A stretch of 43,220 bases of DNA from Purshia tridentata (Eukaryota; Streptophyta; Magnoliopsida; Rosales; Rosaceae): contig QANT01001992.1 of NCBI GenBank assembly GCA_003254885.1, forward strand, positions 2,874 through 46,093. Reading direction: 5' to 3'. Both the position numbers and the translations under genes were made by a program. The notes beneath the pieces are model-generated. The model was not told the origin of the DNA. It did no database searches and saw only the letters and a list, made by a program, of their open reading frames with translations. Shown piece after piece: positions 1 through 12,170 of the stretch; positions within the stretch are counted from its first letter, which is position 1; every line of letters starts with the position of its first letter.

Positions 1-1403
1 AAAAAAAAAAAAAGGCTTTCATATTCAATGCCGGTTTTTAGATTTTGTGAATCTAAGAAGAATCATATAAATAGGATGTCTACCTTCATATACATTCACG
101 TAATTATTATTTTTTTTATGTAAATACTCACTAAATTATTGTTTTAAATTTTAAAATTCATCTTTACATTATTTGAGCCTAACATATTATACAAGAAGTT
201 TACAAAATTTAGGCCCTTAACATTTGGGGGCCTGAGGGCCTACTTTGCCCCCATTAGGACCAACCACATTCATATCACAGGGGTGCATACTCATGCTCCT
301 TTCATAAAGAATGAATAATTTTCATTACAATATTTGAAAATATTGGAAATGATAATAAAAATAACTTTTATTATCATAACTTTATAAATCCCAACTGATG
401 TAATAGTTTTAAATTTATTCACTTTTTGTCTCATTTTATACTCATTTATTTAGATAATGATATGTCATTTAATTGTCATATTTATTGATTACTAAAAGTT
501 GAGATAATAGTCGGTGGCTCTAGTATTACTATGACCATGATAATGGGAATAGCAAAACCCAAGGACACCATAGGTTTCAAAATATTCCCTTCATGTATAT
601 CGTACACCCCAAAAAATTTGCATGGCAAATTAATGTTTAAATTTTAATGGCGCATACTTTTGACCTATATATCTTGACCCTAATCAATCGATCTCTTCAC
701 CTTTTCTCACCACTCAAGTGATGATGCACTAATAATAATAATAATTGTGACAATATATGATGATGGAGTAAAAAACAAGATAATGTGAACTCTCCATATA
801 TATAATTTCATAAATGATGCAAATACCACAAAGTCGATCGAGTAAGACAAAATTGAAGAGAAAGTGCTATCAATTTCACGCAATAACGCAATGCACAATA
901 GTGAGGACAAGAGATAAGAGACTACAAGCCGCTTAGAGACGGACACAACAAAAACATCTTCTCATCATATCAGCCGGCTCTACATTATATATATACATCC
1001 TATATTTTCTCATCCCAAATTATGATAATTATATAAAAGTTTAATCGATGTAGTTTAACATCAAAAGATTAACATAGAATTAGATTCCTTTTTCTTTTAT
1101 ATTTGAAAGACAAATATTTGAATTTGAAACCTCTTTCAACAAAATAAATATACCAATAAACCAATATTTACTTGATTAATTTATACAATTAAATAATCCA
1201 TTTATTTATTTTTATTTCCTCTTTTGGGCCAAGAAAACCAAACCCATATCATTCCCTCCCTCCATATATTAGATTACCCCTTCAAAACCTTCTCATTATG
1301 TTATGACCTAGTCTCACTCTCTCTCTCTCTCCCTCTCTCTCTCTCTCTCCCCCCTTTTTCTAACTCTTTGTACGTTTGCTTTGTTTGGGTGAGAGAGTAA
1401 TTA
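1..1403. other. Upstream intergenic region and promoter of the AP2 gene
   Basis: AT-rich DNA with no supportable gene. The reading frames here are short and hydrophobic or simple-sequence. A GC-richer patch at about 210-262 holds a small direct repeat (GGGCCTGAGGGCCTAC), possibly a transposon remnant. A TATA-like stretch (CATATATTA, about 1263-1271) lies about 140 bases before the AP2 start codon and is a plausible core promoter. A CT tract follows it. I see nothing else that can be named. Confidence 0.6.
1313..1354. repeat. CT microsatellite in the probable 5' leader of the AP2 gene
   Basis: An interrupted (CT)n tract ending in a run of C, 50-90 bases upstream of the AP2 start codon. CT-rich leaders are common in plant genes. 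The tract is likely to vary in length between individuals. Confidence 0.85.
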
Positions 1404-4098
1404 ATGGCGAAAACCTCACAGAAAAACGAAAAGAACACTACTGTAAGCAGCAGCAGCAGCACCGCCACCACCAACAACAACAAAACTAGTACCCCTTCGA
1501 CTAATAAGGTCAAGCGGACGCGTAAAAGCGTCCGCCGTGACTCTCCGCCACAACGGAGCTCCATCTACCGAGGGGTCACCAGGTTATATATTTAACATAT
1601 ACTCATGGCTTTTCTCTTTGCTTTTTTTTTTTTTGGTTTCAATTTTCTTTTTAATTCAAGATGGAATAGTGGTGATCAATAATGTTGAATTAATGTTGCT
1701 TCAGGCATCGATGGACAGGTCGGTATGAGGCTCATTTGTGGGATAAGAATTGCTGGAATGAGTCACAGAACAAGAAAGGAAGACAAGGTTCTTAATCAAT
1801 GTTTTTCAATTCCTTTTTTTTTTTTTTTGTTGGTTTAATAGATTGGAGTTAACAATTCTTTTTTTTTTTTTTTCCTGTGCCAATTTACTGTTTGGGTTCT
1901 GATCACGATCATGGTGGAATCAATCCAACGATCAAATGCAGTATATTTAGGTACGTATGTCCCGTTTTTGAAAGCAACTTTTCAAGGAAATGAAAACCCA
2001 ATAGTTCTTTCTTTACTTTACTACCCTTTCGATCATTTCATTTCATTTTATTTATTTATTTTGTTGTTGATCATCTAAATTCAATTTAATTTTTGGTTGG
2101 GCACTTGGGGTTGAGCAAGAATGTGAATCATTTGATACGGTATATTGCATTTGTTAGGGGCATATGATGATGAAGAAGCTGCTGCACGTGCTTATGACTT
2201 GGCAGCATTAAAGTACTGGGGACAGGATACAATCCTCAATTTCCCAGTAATTTAATTTTCTCCTCTCAATCTCAATATTCTGGACCTTTCATTAAACTTA
2301 TTTTTCTGTAATTTAGAATGTAAAATACTATCAATTTCATTTAATTTTCACTCTTATCTACTTGTAGTTGTCTACATACCAAGAAGAGCTCAAGGAAATG
2401 GAGAGTCAGTCAAAAGAAGAATACATTGGATCATTGAGGAGGTGATAATTATATGAATTTACTTAATTTGTTGTTATATATTAGAGGATCTTAATTAAAG
2501 TGTAATTTTCATATTTATTTACTTTGTTGATTAATTTACAGGAAAAGTAGTGGATTTTCTCGTGGGGTTTCAAAATATAGAGGCGTAGCAAGGTACAACA
2601 GCTGCTTTTATTAATTAATTACTAATTAAATACCAAATTCATAGCTATAAAGAGTCATTTGGCCTCTCATATTAATTAGTGTATATATCTCGTATTGAAT
2701 TGCAATTATATGTTAATTGTCAGAGCACTCTTTTAATAATTAGTAAATGCTTTCACTTGGCTTCTAGATCACATTCATAATGCAAAGATGCTATAAGTCG
2801 CCAAAAAAGTGAGATGGGTGTCACAATCTGAATCTTTGCATATATGGAAGTGTTGTACCACTTGCTTATATAGATCGAGTTAGAAATTAGAATGGCTTTA
2901 TAATTTTTCTGATTTAATCAAAATGTGCAGACACCATCATAATGGAAGATGGGAGGCTCGAATTGGCAGAGTATTCGGAAACAAATATCTCTACCTTGGA
3001 ACCTATGGTAATTAATTACATCCCATTTTTTACACTTAATTTATCTATCTATCTATACCTATTATTAAATTATTAATAATTTTTTATTTTTTTTATTGTC
3101 AGTCTCAGTACTAAAAAAAGAATCTTTAATTTTTAGTTAAATTACTGATTAACTTTAGTGCATGGCTTTACCCTAAACCCAGTTGGTCTTATGTGCCACG
3201 TGTGAAGTTGCATGCAATTACACGTCATGCATGTATTACTGGCCAACAACTAATACCGAATATATAAAGTTTTGCAGTGAAAATAGGATGTGATGGGCCC
3301 AAAATAATAGGAGGAAAGAAATTAAAGAATGAAATTAAATTTATATGCAATATTCAAATCTAATTAGTTGGGATGTAGATCACCTAACCTCAACTGCCTA
3401 GGCAGCCCATTCAAGATTTCATTCAAAATTTCTTGGACAAAATTTCCAAACCTGTCCACCAAAATTTGCTAGCAAATTTAATTCGTGAATTTAATATTCC
3501 TTGGTTGTCAAACCACACAAATTGTGTACCCTTTAATTAACTAAATTATTTCAATCTGCTTTTTTTGGCAGCTACCCAAGAAGAAGCAGCCACAGCCTAT
3601 GACATGGCAGCAATAGAGTACCGAGGACTTAATGCTGTTACAAACTTTGATCTTAGCCGTTACATCAAGTCACTTTGCCCAAATAACCAAAATATTGTTC
3701 CCAACAAATCTCAACCAAGCCCTCATGATGACATTAGTCCAATAACTCAAAGCCCTAGTTCTAAACTAGGGTTAGGGTTTATGCCCCACCATTCAAGCTC
3801 GACAGAAAATGATTCAACAGTAGCTCAGCCACGGCCGAGCAATGGTGCCTCAGCACCATCTGCATTGGGACTTCTACTACAATCCCCAAAGTTTAAAGAA
3901 ATGCTTGAGAGGAACTCGACAACAGATTGTTCGTCAACACTTTCAGAACCGGATGTACCACGCCGAAGTTTTCCAGATGACATTCAAACGTACTTTGATT
4001 GTCAAGACCTGAATTGCTATGTCGAAGGAGAAGACATTATTTTTGGTGACTTAAGCTCATTTGGTTCACATTTTTTTCATTGTGAACTTGATGCATGA
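1404..4098 (+). CDS. WRI3/WRI4: WRINKLED-type AP2/ERF transcription factor (WRI3/WRI4/ADAP clade), 362 aa, 8 exons
   Basis: Nuclear DNA-binding protein of the WRI group in the AP2 family; relatives activate fatty-acid, cutin and wax or ABA-linked genes. Exons: 1404-1582, 1705-1787, 1942-1950, 2158-2246, 2368-2441, 2542-2592, 2931-3007, 3572-4098. The sum is 1089 nt, ending in TGA. Residues 1-50 are Ser/Thr/Asn-rich with a basic, NLS-like stretch ([11 protein letters not shown], 35-45). AP2 repeat 1 spans about 52-120 (YRGVTRHRW, then [20 protein letters not shown]). AP2 repeat 2 spans about 154-212 ([39 protein letters not shown]). The linker and acidic C-terminus match the WRI group, not ANT/AIL. 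The VYL triplet (88-90) comes from a 9-nt micro-exon. No miR172 site was noticed. A candidate polyadenylation signal AATAAA is at 4137-4142. Clade assignment rests on the C-terminal region and on neighbouring genes; WRI1 itself is less likely. Confidence 0.93.
1942..1950 (+). other. 9-nt micro-exon (exon 3) encoding the VYL element of AP2 repeat 1
   Basis: The exon TATATTTAG is bounded by AG at 1940-1941 and by the donor GTACGT at 1951. The preceding exon ends in CAA-G and the next begins GG-GCA. Joining them gives Gln-Val-Tyr-Leu-Gly-Ala-Tyr, the conserved WRI1-type sequence. In WRI1 this 9-nt exon is known to be needed for function (established knowledge). Without it the reading frame stays open but VYL is lost. 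Confidence 0.92.
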
Positions 4099-4574
4099 TA
4101 TTGATATATATGCATAGAGTAAGAACTTGGACGCATAATAAACCTATCCGATCAATATGAGTTTACTTTGTGATTCATGTGAATATGGAGGTAAGGAAGA
4201 TGTTGACCGACAAAAAAGTCAATGATGAAGATTGATGGTAAGAGTAAACAGTCAATTCATCGAGGTTGATCTTTTTTATTAGACGCTCTCTTCTTTGATC
4301 CAAGAGTACGGGGAAGAAGAGAGTTTCCTAATTGTTGTTGTTATTGGTTCATTTTCATGTATAGGGATGAAAATAGACATTCATTAAATATTTCTTTTAA
4401 TAAGACAACTTAAAGTTGGCATTTAAAGGCCCTTACTCTTATTTACTTCTACTTGTATCTTCATTTTCTATTACGTGTATGTCTTTATATATTCCTTTTA
4501 TTCAGCAGGTAATATTGAGTTCTGCTAAAGCTTAAATGAGATTTAATTCGTAGACTTGTGCATTTATATATGAC

Positions 4575-4914
4575 TGAAGGAATTTAGGCATCCATCCCAA
4601 AACCAATTGGCAATAGGAGGAGTAGCCCAAACCTTTATAAACCACTAGCAAGCCCTCACATCTTCAATGTGGAATATCTCTCAACATGCCCCCGCACGTG
4701 TGGCATCATTTCAAGCCTAACACGTGGACAATTTATATTGGGTGACGTGGGAGCACGTGTGGCCGTTTAGGCGCATCACGTGTATAACCTGCTCTGATAC
4801 CATGAAAGAATTTAGGCATCCATTCCAAAACCAATTGGCAATAGGAGAATAGCCCAAACCCTTATAAACCATTAGTAAGGCCCTCACATCTTAAATGTGA
4901 GATATCTCTCAACA
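4575..4914 (-). mobile_element. Complete TRIM (terminal-repeat retrotransposon in miniature), 340 bp
   Basis: Two 112-bp terminal repeats (4575-4686 and 4803-4914) flank a 116-bp core. Read on the minus strand each LTR begins TGTTGAGAG and ends TTCA (TG...CA). The 5' LTR is followed directly by a primer-binding site for initiator tRNA-Met (TGGTATCAGAGC, complement of 4791-4802). A purine tract (GTGCGGGGGCA, complement of 4687-4697) lies before the 3' LTR. The 5-bp target-site duplication ATGAC is exact at 4570-4574 and 4915-4919. There is no coding capacity, so it was moved by proteins from another element. The LTRs differ at several positions, so the insertion is not recent. Confidence 0.95.
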
Positions 4915-5017
4915 ATGACATCTTATGCGTTATATATAAAATACCTCATTTTAGGATTAGACTTAAGCGTTTTAGATTTAACTTTCAGAGTTAGTATTTA
5001 ACTAGGTTATATTAACA

Positions 5018-5116
5018 CCAATGTAGCTGTTAGTCTAGTGGTATTTATCTTTCCAATATTGAAAGAAGTACCAAATTCGAATCTCGCCTCTCTATATCTC
5101 AAAAAAAAAAAAAAAA
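5018..5116 (+). mobile_element. tRNA-derived SINE with oligo-A tail
   Basis: The element has an A-box-like sequence (TAGCTGTTAGTCTAGTGG, 5024-5041) and a degenerate B-box (ATTCGAATC, around 5077-5086), and ends in 16-17 A residues. It is flanked by an imperfect 16-bp target duplication starting CTAGGTTAT (5002-5017 and 5118-5133; 14 of 16 match). This is the hallmark of LINE-mediated retroposition. At about 99 bp it is short for a SINE; the body may be 3'-truncated. Confidence 0.8.
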
Positions 5117-7131
5117 GCTAGGTTATGTTAGCATGATAAATAAGTAGTTGAAAAAGTAAAAATCCACCTCACCTAACCACATCACTCTGTTCTGTATACT
5201 TGTTCAATTTAGTAAATGTATATTATACATATAAATTTTTTTACATTATAATTTTACTTTTTGGTTTGTCTTTAAATTTAATAGTGTTACTTTATAATTA
5301 AACGTCGTTGTTGTAAATTTGTAATGTAGTATGAAGTGTATTTCATCCATATTGCATTATGTATTTATATTTATGTGATATTAATTTTTTTAAAAATATT
5401 AGAGACCATATTTACTTGACATAATGGGAATGGTATTGGAAAACCCGACCATACCCACGGGGTGCGATCGGTAGCCATAACATGTGAAACAGCTATTAAT
5501 TAGCCAACATCTAGTTCTAGACAGGATAGGGACAATCACAAAAGTTGTTATGACAAAAATACGTACCCATTAATTTCCTTCTGACTTATAATTGTTCTTC
5601 AATGGACATATGGGGCATTTCAGGTCGTTAGAAGTTGGGGAAGCTAATTTTGTAAAGTTCAGTTGAGAGTAAAGTGAATTAAGTAATAGAGAACAAAACG
5701 TATAGAATATATTTGGTGGGAAGTTTTGACTTTTATTTCTTCATATATATGTTGTCACCATTCCTAATTAAGGTTATTGTAGAATTAGGTGTTAGAAATG
5801 CATATGCGCATTCAAAGCTTGAATTTGATTAATTCAAACACTTAAAGTAACTAGATTAATGCTAGATAGTCAGTTACAGTTGGATAGTTGAGCTTCCATC
5901 GATGAGCATCACTACCAAGTAAGCCATGACTTCAAGTCAACATCTTATGGTCCAAGTACTCCAACTTTTAAGGGAAGGGTGGTTTTTCTATAGGAAAGGG
6001 TGTTTCTACTTCCTATTATGTTCTTTACAAAACGTTAAAAAAAAGAAAGAAAGAGTATATTATAAGATTGATTGGACATTCAATGTAATTGTTAGTTAGT
6101 GAGTCAGTGACATGATGTTTAGTAAATAATTTTCTAATTTTTGAGTCTTAAGTTATATTTTTTTCCTTTGAACTTTATGTGAATTAATTTCTTGTAATAT
6201 TAATTAGTGTATTAATTAATGTTTCAGATGGCCAATTTCAAGTTCGGATCATCTAATATGTGAATTAATTATCCATCAACTTGGTAAAGTATATACATGC
6301 CGACAGGTTGGTACACTTTTTGTCCTCCAGGTTGCCTCCTATTTCAACTGGGCAGGTGTAGGTGGGAAAGACTAAAATTCCGAATTGAGTTGTCATGGAT
6401 CGATCTCCACCACCACCCTAGCTAGCTAATATTTTTTTAATCACCTAAAGAATCTATTTTGTTGTTTATTTATTTTAATTTAAGGAAGAAAAATTCATAC
6501 TTGAATTTTCCTGATATTGGGAGAGGAAAATATCATTAAACCAATAACTAGTTTGAACCTTAAACAAACTTATCAAAAAAGATAAGATGGATTAGTGTGA
6601 ATTTTCCTTCATGCTATTTCTAAGTTAAAACTAGGACGGCTAGCTCTTTCATGGATTAATTGAGTTTGTTCCTAGCTAGTGTAGACAAAGTTGAAAATCT
6701 AGTGTTGCAAAAATTAAAAATTAAAAATTTTCAAGTCTATGGGGTATATCCAGATGATTAGGGGTACAATCATGTAATTTTTTTTCAGTAGATACTTATA
6801 AAATTCATCATAATACATTAGATTTTTAATCGTCTTATTTGCCTACTCTCAGAATTAGTCTGAATAATGTGACAATATTCTCTCTTAGAAATAATAGTAA
6901 ATAGTCTCACATCTAATCCTAACTCTAAGAAATTGAAAATATTAATTCTAAATATGAAATTAAAAGTTTCTAACCAGTAACCACCAAAATGCACCGTCCA
7001 CAAAAATTCACAATCCACGCATAAATATCCCTTTGCATGAGAAGCTTGCAGCAACGATGAGGATTAGGCTATAGAAGGCAATAATGGCTGGAAAGATTGG
7101 CCTCCTTTTTTGGTCTAGAAAAGCTTGGCCT

Positions 7132-7232
7132 TAGTGTCAGTGGCTTGATAAATTTGGGAGGCTGTTTTTAAGTATAAATACGTATTTAATTGACCACCTT
7201 ATGTGGCCATAGTGTCAGTGGCTTGATAAATT
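7132..7232. repeat. Pair of 23-bp direct repeats 78 bp apart
   Basis: TAGTGTCAGTGGCTTGATAA plus ATT occurs at 7132-7154 and again, with identical sequence, at 7210-7232. Both copies are preceded by GGCC-like sequence. This is probably a small local duplication; no function is inferred. Confidence 0.75.
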
Positions 7233-7872
7233 ATTGGCTGAGACTTGAGGACCTGAGGTTGGCTGTTCCCTCATTTTATTTTTCATGTTATTTATACGTA
7301 CTGATATATATATATATATATATTAACAATTAAAACTTAAAATTTATGTAAACTCATTTTATTAATTATGTGATATCACTACATCAACTGCCACATAAAG
7401 TGATCCGTTAATATAATCAATTAAGTATGTACAAATAACATTATTCTGGCCGATGTTACTTTTTTCTTCTTTTTTGGGGGTTCTTAACAAATTTTCATTT
7501 ACCAAAAACTTGATAAATATATTAACAGCAAGTTAGCAACAAACCAAAAAAAGAGCCTTAACAAATTTTTTATTGAGAAATATAATTAATCAGACAGTAA
7601 AGATCCAAAAACAAAAGATACATCTTGGAAATACAGATGCCAAACCAGCCTTCCAAATCTTAATTTGCCTTTTGAAAACTTCAGTGCAGCAAGCAAACCA
7701 CCATCTATTTCTTTTTCCAATCAACTATGTTTCCCAATGTTATTTGCTTGGCTTGTCTCTTTTCTACTGCATGGCTTTTACTGAGATGGGGTGAAAGAAC
7801 AAATAACTCAACTCACAAACCTTGTGTTCAGAGGTTGAACTACAAATTGCAGTGGCAGATGAGATAATTCTG

Positions 7873-10800
7873 CTATACTGTGCAGCAAAGCTTTGAATCA
7901 ATAGAAGCCAAACATATGCAAAACGCTTGGTAGCCTGTCAAAGGATATCTGCAAAAACAAAGACATCACATAACACTAAGCAGTATATCCCTTCCATTCC
8001 TCTCTATTTGTATACGAATCACTATATATTGCCTTTTATAACACACATTACTATAGAAATTGCTGCTTATATATACCTGTAATCCATCACATACTTTGAT
8101 TTCCCAACCCTTCCAAGCTGCAGGATTGTCTGCTTTCCATTTTCCTAACAAGCATATAAAAGTTAGCATTCCAAATTAAGCACGTTTTTAATGAGAAATT
8201 CTTGTACACAACCGTTGTATATAATCTCTCTTTCACAAACTGGTGTGAGTGGTTGAATGTGAGAGCGAGGTTATACAACAGTTGAGTAAAATACTTTTTC
8301 AGTTTTAACCACTGATTCTATCACCAAAATGTCATAAACAAAGAACCCTTTTGAGAGCCATGTTCAAAGTGTTTCTACAGACAGACATGCACATAAAAAC
8401 ATAAATGTATATCCATATTTATACAAGTTAGAGTGACAAGAACTTCCTAAAATTAGTATCAGATTTGTTTCGAATGGTTGAATAAGTAAATTATTAATTT
8501 TTAGGTTGAATCTGAGTAAAATCTATTGTCACATTGTTAATAATACCTCTAGAGTCAGCTGGAAATTCTTGACTGAACTTTGGATTCTAAGACCAGCTCT
8601 TCCCCTATCTCTGAAGTCCAACTCATATTGCTTTGAAATCTGAATGAAAACAGAAATCAATCAATGGAGAGAAAACCAGAAAACAGAAAAAAAAAAAAAA
8701 TCATTTCCTACAATGAGGTAATAAGATTACATCCTTTCATAGACCTACTTTATTGTAATGTGGAACCCTTGAGAATAGCTGATTTACTTTGTCCAGCTTC
8801 CCCTCCCAGTCCTTTGGCAGTCCCTTGATGTGTTGTGTCTACAAGAGAACATTAGCATTGAAGTTAAGCATACTTAATCCGTTGACTGGATTTCAGTATG
8901 GAATCTACATATTACAGACAAGAATCTGATCATGCACTAAATGTTTAGGAATTGGAAGAAACTAAGATATCTTCGAAACTGTTAAGCTCACCTGTGTGGT
9001 ATTCTTCAACTGCATGGACTGGTGCTTGGCAATATATGCCCTCATGCGTCGGTAGCTTCCTGTCCAAGTCGAAATTGTTGGCACAAACCTGCAAAAACAA
9101 AGAGTAACCATTACAAGTTGACGGGGGAAGGGGGAGATTCTGAGAGAGAGAGAGAGAGAAGAAAAGGCTTACGCTACGACAGCAAGAAGTGATTTAGACT
9201 GTCTGCTCATGGAATTGGAACGACTACCCTGCAATCAAAATGTTACCGTCAACAAAGTTACTAATAAAACTGTTTTTTGATAAACATTAAAATATATCTG
9301 ATTGCCATTTCTGCAGATAAATTATAAATCAGAAGAGTTCAATTTCTGGAAAGTCTAACCTGATCCCATATATGGTATTTTGAGCCCATGAGATTAGCAT
9401 TCACAGTTCCAATAAAACTATCGTCCGAGATAGACAATAATCCCTTCATATTCTGAGCAATGGTTAGCTCAGATTTTCCATTACGCCGCTTATGGTGAGC
9501 AATAGCTAGTTTCCGGTCCTGCCTTCCCTTACCTTCCTGTAAGGTCATAATATTAAACCAAAGATTCAGGATCCAATTGACGCACACAAGGGAGTTTAAC
9601 ATGTTTCACAATTGACTTTCAATCTTAAAGTAAACATGGAGCCTCAAACTAAATCTACAGAAACAGCAGCAGACAAGGGCAGGTTAGAGGAACAGGGTGT
9701 GGGGAAGGGTTAACAGAAACTCAAGCATACATGAAGCCATGGAGTTTATGAAAGAATCAAATAATGTAAACTAGATTAACATGTTAAAAAGGTCCAGAGA
9801 AATATTCAAACCCAAAATCCTAATTATAAAAGGAACTCCTTCTCCTAGTCCACTAGAAAGTCTATGTACTTTTAACCATATAAATGTTAATTGGTTTCAG
9901 TGTTGGGTTATTATTACATTTTATATATAGCTTCTTTTTGGAAATTATGGAATGGCATGACCAGCCAACTACATGCTTATCCATTACACAGCAGAAAATG
10001 TTGTACATTGTTATGATCATATTTATTGCAAAACCAACATTAGCGAAACTAAGATGCCTAAAGTTTGCTGATTCAAACCGAACCCAAAATTCATTTTAAA
10101 TTATGAAGAAAAGTGAAATGAGGGATGCCCCAAGTGAAAACACTTAAACAAGTCAAAGACTACTTACATTGGTATAAAGAGAATACAGAGTACCCCCATG
10201 TAATCCTTCTGGTGTTGCTTCCTTCAATATAACACAAGTGCACCTTCCTACATCCATAGGCAATGGCCTGCACAACAGAGACCTGAATGCACCCCACCAC
10301 ACCAAATTTACACCCGCACACACACAACCAATTAGATTGTACCCAAAAAATATAAATAAAAGAAATTATATTTTTAGCAAAAGAAGACTCACTTATTGGG
10401 CAGAGTAGACCAAGAAGAAGCAGGGGCAGCCTCAGAATCCGAGTAGTCCCATATCTTCAAAGAGCTAGAGTTCTCTGATCCATTGGTGGGTGGGTCCCAC
10501 AGTTTGGACCCACCAAAGAGCTCCTTCTCAGGTTCATTCATTTGCATACAGAACTGAAGCGAGGAGGGTTTCAGGACCCCGCAGTCTGTGGACAGAGACT
10601 TGTTCAAATTCTGCTTCAACGGCTTCGCAAAAGAAGACCCATTTTCTTGTAGCAAATTCTCTTTGTCACTGTCCAAGACAGAGTGTTGTTGCTTGTTGGG
10701 CATTGCGTTTTCTTTGTTGTCGTTTAAAACTAATGGGGTTGGCTCCAAGTGGCCCTTTTTGGAGCTCAAGCTGAGACCTTCACTGTAGCTGCGGTTGTGT

Positions 10801-10886
10801 TTTGGGTCGGTGAGGGGATTGACATAGAGGGAGTTGTACGAGGATTGGCGTGGCATTAATGTGGTTTTCTTGCAACCAGTCATCAT
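7873..10886 (-). CDS. TLP8: Tubby-like protein without F-box (TLP8 type), 416 aa, 9 exons
   Basis: Tubby-domain protein; tubby domains bind phosphoinositides at the plasma membrane, and plant relatives move between membrane and nucleus. Exons in transcript order: 10393-10886, 10168-10267, 9360-9536, 9173-9228, 8992-9088, 8749-8838, 8547-8639, 8077-8144, 7873-7948; total 1251 nt, ending in TAG. Residues 1-165 are a low-complexity Ser/Asn/Glu-rich region with no F-box. The tubby domain follows: PMDVGRCTCVILKE, the Lys/Arg-rich AHHKRRNGKS, DDSFIGTVNANLMGSKYHIW, WTGSYRRMRAYIAKHQSMQL, then a C-terminal block containing ENGKQTILQLGRVGKSKY and YPLTGYQAFCICLAS. Canonical plant TLPs carry an F-box before the tubby domain; its absence matches Arabidopsis TLP8 (about 397 aa, recalled). 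A GA tract lies just upstream of the ATG in the leader. Confidence 0.93.
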
Positions 10887-11040
10887 GGTTCACAGAGAGA
10901 GAGAGAGCGAGAGTGGTGAAGTTTGAGATTTGATGGAGTGAATGCGAATGCTAGTTGTTGGGTTTGTTTTGGCAAAAATTATGAGATTGCTGGGATTTGT
11001 GGTTGGTGTCTTTGAAGCAAATCATCAGATAGGTAGTTGA

Positions 11041-11041
<1 letters not shown>

Positions 11042-11090
<49 letters not shown>
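11042..11090. repeat. Long perfect GA microsatellite
   Basis: An uninterrupted run of about 24 GA units about 155-205 bases upstream of the TLP8 start codon. On the TLP8 strand it reads (CT)n and probably lies in the leader or proximal promoter. It is very likely polymorphic. Confidence 0.9.
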
Positions 11091-11092
<2 letters not shown>

Positions 11093-11998
11093 TTGAATGA
11101 AGTTATATAAGAGATAAGTTGAAAACTTCAGTGAAGTGGAAATGGGTAGTACAAGTACTTGGTGGGAAACAAAAGCTTGTTTTTAGAAGAATGGGAATCT
11201 GTGATGTATACTCTCCCCTTTTCCAAAAGCAAATTTTTACAGCACCCAGCTCTGATTCTGCCACGTCAGCAAAGTGATGGGCCCAGGTGGGGTTTTGACC
11301 AACTCATGCTGAGGTGGGGCTCTCTGGTTTGGTATCAGCAGATGAAAGTGGTTTTGAATTTGAATAAGCATTGGAAAGTGCGTAGGCTTTTGTGTTACAC
11401 TGTTTTGTTTATGGAAGCTGGGAAGTTTAGGATGTTTTTATTTGGGTGGTGTTTGGTGGTTTAACGGTAACTATTCAAATGTTGTTGACTTCTTCTGTGT
11501 GTTTTGAAGTGTTGATGGGAGACTCGAGGGGTTTTTACGAATAAAAAGGTCTGGGAAAGAACAATGAGCGGGAAACATGTTTGAATACACTGTTGTACTG
11601 GGAGTGTAGGATACAAACTACAAGCGACTTCATCGTAGAGTTCTTGTAGCATACTTTACATGTTTATTTTAAGTCCACACTCCAATTTGAGTAAATTATA
11701 TGTCAATAATACCTCATGGTTATTTAAGTCAATACTCCAATTTTAAAAAATTTCAAAACAGTACTCCGACTTTCATTTTGTATCAAGTTCATATCTCCGT
11801 TACATTTTCGTCAATAAATTTATTAATTATCCATGTGGTGCTAATATAGACCGCATAAAATTGAAAATACATCCATGTATCTTCTCAAGATTAAGAGCAT
11901 ATTATTCTAAATTATTAGGAACTTGTATTGAAGAAGACAAGGCTCTAAGTCGTACACAATTATCATCAACCATCGCTAACCGTCAAACTTAGAACCTA

Positions 11999-12170
11999 GG
12001 CTTTGATACCAATTTGTTGTGATTAAAGCACTAGGTGTGAAGCAATCCCCTTACAGATCTTGTTGATGACCTTTGTTGAAATATTGCAAAGAAAACTAAA
12101 TCACACGAATAAATAAAAGAAGCAACACATTAAATTAACGTAGTTCGCATATCAAATTAATGAGCCTCCA
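11999..12170 (-). mobile_element. Probable LTR-retrotransposon remnant (LTR edge plus primer-binding site)
   Basis: The complement of 12001-12013 reads TGGTATCAAAGCC, one base from the initiator-tRNA-Met primer site. Three bases away begins TGTTGTGATTAAAGCAC, which on the minus strand would be an LTR ending in CA. The sequence beyond it (to about 12170) has the look of a copia-type LTR. No partner LTR or coding region is found, so this is a fragment with uncertain limits. Confidence 0.45.

Larger units (their letters stand above)
4099..7872. other. Intergenic region between convergent AP2 and TLP8 genes
   Basis: The region contains the 3' end of the AP2 transcript, a TRIM (4575-4914), a SINE (5018-5116), a 23-bp direct repeat (7132-7154 and 7210-7232) and a TA tract near 7302-7322. 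The rest is AT-rich and I see no gene in it. Reading frames at 6818-7054 and 7573-7794 have no recognisable product. Confidence 0.7.

Noticed and set aside
1301..1564. 87-codon Leu/Val-rich frame antisense to AP2 exon 1
   Set aside because: It is the complement of the Ser/Thr/Asn-rich AP2 coding sequence and the CT tract; simple-sequence shadow.
4099..4350. miR172 target in the AP2 gene
   Set aside because: No match to the miR172 complement was noticed in the coding or 3' region, as expected for the WRI group.
5018..5116. Possible tRNA gene
   Set aside because: Only A- and B-box-like pieces are present, with no cloverleaf and an A tail with target duplications, so SINE fits better.
10490..10788. 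Two plus-strand frames of 94 and 66 codons
   Set aside because: They lie wholly antisense to TLP8 exon 1, which has a clear frame, splice site and family match.
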